Shown here piece by piece: positions 7,166 through 10,848 of a DNA stretch of 10,848 nt (its first letter is position 1; each line of letters opens with the position of its first letter). Origin of the DNA: an uncultured Polymorphobacter sp. (GTDB lineage: Bacteria; Pseudomonadota; Alphaproteobacteria; Sphingomonadales; Sphingomonadaceae); assembly GCA_937894055.1 (NCBI GenBank), contig CALDHQ010000497.1, forward strand, positions 1-10,848, written 5' to 3'. A program made the position numbers and the translations under genes. A model generated the notes under the pieces. It saw nothing but the letters and a program-made list of their open reading frames with translations. It searched no databases and was not told where the DNA came from.

Positions 7166-10100
7166 ATGTGGCTTGCCGATGTCTCGATCCGGCGACCTGT
7201 TTTCGCTACCATGATGATTGGCGCGCTGGTCGTGCTCGGTCTCATCAACTTCACCCGGCTAGGGGTCGATCTCTTTCCCCGGGTCGAGTTTCCCTATGTC
7301 TCCGTCAGCACCTCGCTCGAAGGCGCTGCGCCCGGCACCATCGAGACCGAAGTGAGCGACGTTCTCGAAGAAGAACTGAACAGCATTTCCGGCATGCGCC
7401 AGATGCGGTCAGTCAGTGCGGAGGGACTTTCGCAAATCTTCTTGGAATTCGAGCTCGGGGAAGACGGGGACGTGAAAGCGCAGGACGTGCGCGACAAGGT
7501 GAGCATCGCGCTGCGCGGTTTGCCCACCGACGCCGACCCGCCTGTGGTCGAGAAGGTCGATCCCGATGCGAGCCCGATCCTGTCGATCATGCTGTCTGGC
7601 GACATGCCGATCCGGGAACTTACGACTTATGCGGACGAGGTGGTGAAGGAACGCATCCAGCGCGTCCCAGGTGTCGGATCTGTGACTCTGGCCGGCGGGC
7701 GCGAACGCGAGATGCGGATCTGGCTCGATGCCACCCGTATGCGCGCCGTCGGTGTCACGGCAGACGATGTGGTCCGGGCCGTGCGCGGTGGCAATGCCGA
7801 ACTGCCGGGCGGCCGGCTAGAGATCGGCGGAGCGGAGCGCGAATTGGGCGCGCGGACCATGGCCGAGGCGCGCACGCCCGAAGAATTCGGCGCGCTCGTC
7901 ATTCTCTGGCAACCCAACGGTGCCGCCGTGCGGGTCCGTGACATTGCCCGGATCGAGGATGGCCAGCAGGACGAGCGTAGCTTTGCGCAGTTGAACGGTA
8001 CACCCGGGGTCGCGCTCGAAGTCAGGCGGCAGTCGGGGCGCAACACGGTCGAGGTTGCGCGGGCCATCCGCGCCGAAGTGGAACAGCTTTCGAAAACTGC
8101 ACCCGCGGGCGTTGAGATGGTGATCGCCCGCGACACCTCCCGCTTCATCGAATCCTCGATCGGCGACGTGCAGTTCGAGATTGCCGTGGCGATCGTGCTG
8201 GTCGTTCTCGTCACCTTCTTCTTCCTGTTGAGCTGGCGTGCGACCATCATCGTCACGCTCGCAATCCCGACATCGCTGGTAGCGACATTCATCGCGTTCG
8301 GTGCGTTCGATCTCACCATCAACATGATGACACTGCTGGCACTCACAGTGGCGATCGGCCTGCTGGTCGATGACGCCATCGTGGTAACTGAGGCAATCCA
8401 GCGAGACATCGACGGGGGTGCCGATCCCCGGAACGCCGCCTTTGCCGCCACCAAGAGGGTGGCACTCGCCGTGCTGGCCGGCACCTTTGCCACGCTTGCG
8501 GTGTTCGTGCCCATCGCCTTCATGGAAGGCATCGTCGGTCGATTCTTCTTTCAGTACGGCCTCGCCATTGTCTTTTCGGTCAGCGTGTCGCTGCTGGTCG
8601 CCTTCACGCTAACCCCGATGCTGGCAGCCCGGCTGCTCAAGGCGGGTGATCATGGTGGGGCATGGCTGTCGCGCATCGAAGAGTTCCACCAATCGACCGA
8701 GCGACGCTACGGGCGTATTGTGCGTTGGGCGCTCCAGCGTCGTCTGCTGGTGATGGCAATCGCGCTGGGCAGCCTCGTGGTCGGCGGCGTCGCCGCCTCA
8801 ATGGTGCCTTCCACCTTCATGTCATCTACCGATCGCAGCGAGTTTCTTGCCACGGTCAAGCTGCCACAGGGAACCGGCATCGCAGGGTCTCGCCGAGCGG
8901 CAGCACGCGCCGATGCGGCACTGCGCGGAATTGACGATGTCGAGCTGGTGTTTGTCACGGTGGGGGCCGGCAGCCGCCAGCGCAGCAACGAGCTTGAACT
9001 CTACGTCGCAATCACGCCCAAGCAGGGACGGTCGACCCACCAGATGGTAGTGATGGATCAGGCGCGCGCCGCGTTGCGGCAGGCACTTCCCGAGGCAACC
9101 GAGGTTGTTGCCGCCGAAGTCCCATGGGTTTCGGGTGGTGGCATCGGGCAGGCCGCTATCGAACAGGTTATCATGGGTCGCGATCTGGCCCAAGCCGAAG
9201 CCTATGCGGCCCGGCTGGCGGCGGCGATGAAATCGCGCCCCGAATTCGCCGACGTCCGCTCCAGTTACGAAGGCGGCCGGCCGGAATTGCAACTCCGCAT
9301 CGATCGCACGCGTGCTGCCGATCTCGGCGTATCGGCACGTGACCTTGCGAACACCACCAGGATTCTCCTCGGCGGGGTGGAAGCCGGGACCTTCGAGGAG
9401 GGCGGGCGGCGCCATGACGTCAGGGTCCGGCTGGAAGAGGCACAGCGCCAGTCGCTCGATGCGGTGGCCATTCTGCAAACCCGAAGCCTTGAGGGGCGCC
9501 TTATTGATCTGGGCCAAGTGGCCGATCCAAGGATCGGCACCGGCCCAGTGCAGATCGACCGCCAGGACCGCGCCCGCAAGGTCTCGGTGCTCGCCAACAG
9601 TGCGACCGGTGTGTCCCTCGGCGCCGCCGTGGAAGCAATGGACGCGATCATTGCCGCCAATCCACCGCCCCCCGGCATCGAGCTGGTGGTGGAAGGGCAG
9701 GCGCGGCGCATGGCGGAGACCGCGATCGCAATCGGCTTTGCCTTCTTGCTTGCGCTCATTGCACTCTACATCGTGCTTGCCAGCCAGTTCGACCGCTTCG
9801 GCCAGCCTTTCCTCATCATGCTGACGGCGCCCCTATCCTTCTCCGGGGCATTCGTGGCGATGTTGATCGGTGGACAGGAAATGAGCCTGTTCGGGCAGAT
9901 CGGCCTCCTGGCACTCATGGGCATTGTTATGAAGAACGGAATCCTGTTGGTCGACCGGGCAAACCAGCTTGTCGAATCCGGTGTGCCGCGCGCCGACGCC
10001 ATGGCCCAAGCTGCGCCGGAACGGCTGCGCCCGGTGCTGATGACGGCACTCGCCGCAATCTTCGGCATGATTCCGGTAGCCTTGGCATCATCCGATGGGT

Positions 10101-10366
10101 CGGAATGGCGCAACGCGATGGGCTTTATCGTGATTGGCGGGCTGATCACATCGACGATGCTGACCCTTGTTGTCGTCCCGGCGGCCTGGATGCTGCCGGA
10201 AGACGCAGCGCGGCTGTGGCGGCAACTGGTCAGAAGATCGCCGTCACTTGATGAAGGACATGTCAGAGGTGCCGATAGCCTGGTCGAGGTCCCAATGGAT
10301 AGCGAGAAGCAGCAAGCGATAGCGTCTCAGCCTCCCGCCGTATCGTGGGCACTTGAAGACCGCTGA
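7166..10366 (+). CDS. RND-family efflux permease (AcrB/HAE1-like, inner membrane)
   Basis: A 1066-aa proton-driven inner-membrane transporter that captures substrate from the periplasm or membrane and passes it to the adaptor and an outer-membrane channel. TM1 lies at about 10-29, followed by a periplasmic porter loop (about 30-335), TM2-6 (about 338-490), a second porter loop (about 550-850) and TM8-12 (about 852-1010). Proton-relay residues match AcrB: Asp402 and Asp403 in GLLVDDAIVV, Lys923 in IVMKNGILLVD, and Thr960 in RLRPVLMT. Paired acidic residues in TM4 are seen in both drug (HAE1) and some other RND groups, so the substrate class is not fixed; no sign of the metal-exporting (CzcA) type stands out. 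The last 50 or so residues are a polar extension longer than usual. No outer-membrane factor gene accompanies it. Confidence 0.95.
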   Translation: MWLADVSIRRPVFATMMIGALVVLGLINFTRLGVDLFPRVEFPYVSVSTSLEGAAPGTIETEVSDVLEEELNSISGMRQMRSVSAEGLSQIFLEFELGEDGDVKAQDVRDKVSIALRGLPTDADPPVVEKVDPDASPILSIMLSGDMPIRELTTYADEVVKERIQRVPGVGSVTLAGGREREMRIWLDATRMRAVGVTADDVVRAVRGGNAELPGGRLEIGGAERELGARTMAEARTPEEFGALVILWQPNGAAVRVRDIARIEDGQQDERSFAQLNGTPGVALEVRRQSGRNTVEVARAIRAEVEQLSKTAPAGVEMVIARDTSRFIESSIGDVQFEIAVAIVLVVLVTFFFLLSWRATIIVTLAIPTSLVATFIAFGAFDLTINMMTLLALTVAIGLLVDDAIVVTEAIQRDIDGGADPRNAAFAATKRVALAVLAGTFATLAVFVPIAFMEGIVGRFFFQYGLAIVFSVSVSLLVAFTLTPMLAARLLKAGDHGGAWLSRIEEFHQSTERRYGRIVRWALQRRLLVMAIALGSLVVGGVAASMVPSTFMSSTDRSEFLATVKLPQGTGIAGSRRAAARADAALRGIDDVELVFVTVGAGSRQRSNELELYVAITPKQGRSTHQMVVMDQARAALRQALPEATEVVAAEVPWVSGGGIGQAAIEQVIMGRDLAQAEAYAARLAAAMKSRPEFADVRSSYEGGRPELQLRIDRTRAADLGVSARDLANTTRILLGGVEAGTFEEGGRRHDVRVRLEEAQRQSLDAVAILQTRSLEGRLIDLGQVADPRIGTGPVQIDRQDRARKVSVLANSATGVSLGAAVEAMDAIIAANPPPPGIELVVEGQARRMAETAIAIGFAFLLALIALYIVLASQFDRFGQPFLIMLTAPLSFSGAFVAMLIGGQEMSLFGQIGLLALMGIVMKNGILLVDRANQLVESGVPRADAMAQAAPERLRPVLMTALAAIFGMIPVALASSDGSEWRNAMGFIVIGGLITSTMLTLVVVPAAWMLPEDAARLWRQLVRRSPSLDEGHVRGADSLVEVPMDSEKQQAIASQPPAVSWALEDR

Positions 10367-10453
10367 TTGCGGGTCTCGAAGCGCTGCAGGGCGGCAGAGG
10401 TGCCGAAAGCCCGCTTTGGCAACGCTCGATGCGTTCGATCCGGCAGCGGAAGG

Positions 10454-10468
10454 CTTGCACGATGCAAG
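10454..10468. repeat. Small inverted repeat, possible terminator of the operon
   Basis: CTTGCA-CGA-TGCAAG forms a 6-bp stem with a 3-base loop about 90 bp past the RND stop codon. It is followed by ACCCTTTGTGT rather than a clean T-run, so a role in termination is only possible. Confidence 0.3.
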
Positions 10469-10507
10469 ACCCTTTGTGTCTTCGGCAGCTATGACCGATC
10501 GGGACGG

Positions 10508-10531
10508 CGGCTTTTAAGCTCGCAAAAGCCG
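10508..10531. repeat. 8-bp inverted repeat, possible hairpin
   Basis: CGGCTTTT (10508-10515) pairs perfectly with AAAAGCCG (10524-10531) across an 8-base loop. It is the strongest dyad in the gene-free tail. It could be a regulatory hairpin, a protein site or a remnant of an intergenic repeat; no T-run follows on either strand outside the stem. Confidence 0.4.
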
Positions 10532-10661
10532 GACCTTTGTCCGATGAGCGAGGGTCAACAAAGCAGTCTAAGGCCGCAATCAATGTCACTTATTGGAGCC
10601 CGCCCGCGGCCAATTGGCGAAATAACACGAGCAAACACCCGAGCGTCAGCTTTTGCCGGAA

Positions 10662-10677
10662 GCCGCCGTTTGGCGGC
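10662..10677. repeat. GC-rich hairpin near the right end
   Basis: GCCGCC-GTTT-GGCGGC is a perfect 6-bp stem with a 4-base loop, about 80 bp inside the right inverted repeat. No T-run follows, so I do not call it a terminator. Confidence 0.35.
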
Positions 10678-10756
10678 CCCGCCACAAATGTCTGAAATGT
10701 CCCAGATAGTGCCGTTCGCACAGGGCGCCGCTTCGCCATCACCCGACACTCACCCT

Positions 10757-10794
10757 CTTATGTAGGTTTTCTGTTCCGCTGCTACTCAGACCCC
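10757..10794 (-). repeat. Right terminal inverted repeat (38 bp)
   Basis: Read inward on the minus strand it begins GGGGTCTGAGTAGCAGCGG and ends ACATAAG. It matches the left end at 36 of 38 positions. It marks the outer boundary of the transposon on the cargo side. Confidence 0.97.
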
Positions 10795-10848
10795 GATCCC
10801 AGCATATCGGCCCAAACTTCCAGATATGCGCCCTTGACGTTGAGGCTG
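10795..10848 (-). pseudogene. Fragment of a CzcD-type cation diffusion facilitator, cut by the transposon
   Basis: On the minus strand, codons from position 10847 read SLNVKGAYLEVWADMLG, followed by Ser across the junction. This closely matches, from memory, the segment of Cupriavidus CzcD around transmembrane helix 5, whose D of the EVxxD stretch is part of the metal site. CDF proteins export Zn/Cd/Co from the cytoplasm. The frame enters the inverted repeat and stops at a TAG at 10782-10784, so the protein made here would be truncated in mid-membrane. The gene starts outside the window. The missing C-terminal half is not found in the left flank. Confidence 0.75.

Larger units (their letters stand above)
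10367..10756. other. Gene-free tail between the RND gene and the right inverted repeat
   Basis: About 390 bp in which I see no supportable gene. Open frames on both strands are arginine/serine-rich, lack ribosome-binding sites and resemble no family. Inverted repeats are present at 10454-10468, 10508-10531 and 10662-10677. None has a following T-run, so none is a convincing intrinsic terminator. Composition seems less GC-rich and less codon-like than the cargo. It is probably junction DNA or decayed sequence captured with the cargo. Confidence 0.55.
56..10794. mobile_element. Complete Tn3-family transposon carrying an RND efflux/hydrolase operon
   Basis: The element is bounded by 38-bp inverted repeats that begin with GGGG and end with AAG. 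It encodes a full-length DDE transposase and a serine resolvase, both read toward the left end. The repeats begin GGGGTCTGA and contain CAGTGGAAC and GAAAAC, close to the ends of Tn3 itself. The resolvase gene lies upstream of and co-directional with tnpA, an order more typical of the Tn21/Tn501 group. Cargo lies between res and the right end: a MarR regulator, a hydrolase, a thioesterase and a two-gene RND pump. All key parts look intact, so the unit may still be mobile. No matching 5-bp target duplication is seen (left flank ctatc, right flank gatcc). Confidence 0.93.

Noticed and set aside
7627..8532. 301-codon minus-strand open frame inside the RND gene
   Set aside because: Serine/alanine/arginine-rich shadow of a well-supported RND permease; no start signal or domain.
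10263..10589. 108-codon minus-strand open frame across the RND 3' end and tail
   Set aside because: It overlaps the permease gene antisense and has no recognisable domain or start signal.
10367..10765. 132-codon plus-strand open frame in the right tail
   Set aside because: It starts at the first codon after the RND stop, has no ribosome-binding site, is basic and low in complexity, and runs into the inverted repeat.
51..10799. 5-bp target-site duplication
   Set aside because: The bases immediately outside the two repeats (ctatc and gatcc) do not match; only a short ATC/GAT inverted similarity next to the GGGG is seen.

Overview
The window is almost entirely one Tn3-family transposon (about 10.74 kb, positions 56-10794), with about 55 bases of host DNA on each side. 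Both ends carry a 38-bp terminal inverted repeat starting GGGG and matching at 36 of 38 positions. The right flank encodes a short piece of a CzcD-type cation diffusion facilitator on the minus strand, cut off by the element. High GC, strongly GC-ending codons and the style of the cargo proteins suggest a proteobacterium, most likely an alphaproteobacterium such as a sphingomonad. The host assignment is inference only; no rRNA or housekeeping gene is present.

Layout from left to right: unidentified host flank (1-55); left inverted repeat (56-93); tnpA transposase (minus, 102-3107); tnpR serine resolvase (minus, 3115-3729); a non-coding stretch of about 410 bp that should hold the res site and tnpR promoter (3736-4147); then the cargo. 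The cargo is a MarR-family regulator (minus, 4148-4642) divergent from a four-gene plus-strand operon: alpha/beta hydrolase (4720-5583), PaaI-like hotdog thioesterase (5580-5999), RND periplasmic adaptor lipoprotein (5992-7155) and RND inner-membrane permease (7166-10366). A gene-free tail of about 390 bp with small inverted repeats follows, then the right inverted repeat (10757-10794) and the czcD fragment.

The four operon genes are packed with overlapping stop/start codons (4 bp, 8 bp) or a 10-bp gap, so they are almost certainly co-transcribed from the 77-bp divergent promoter region. That region holds a perfect-arm 16-bp palindrome (TGTAAGACGGTTTACA), a good candidate MarR operator. My working model is an inducible detoxification module: MarR senses a compound or its metabolite, the hydrolase and thioesterase cleave an ester/amide and/or acyl-CoA form, and the RND pair exports the product using a host-supplied outer-membrane channel. 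The substrate cannot be read from the sequence. This regulated 'hydrolyse and export' operon as transposon cargo is the most interesting content of the window.

The two host flanks show no 5-bp target duplication, and the left flank does not continue the czcD gene. The current position may therefore reflect an adjacent deletion or inversion, or recombination, rather than a simple insertion.
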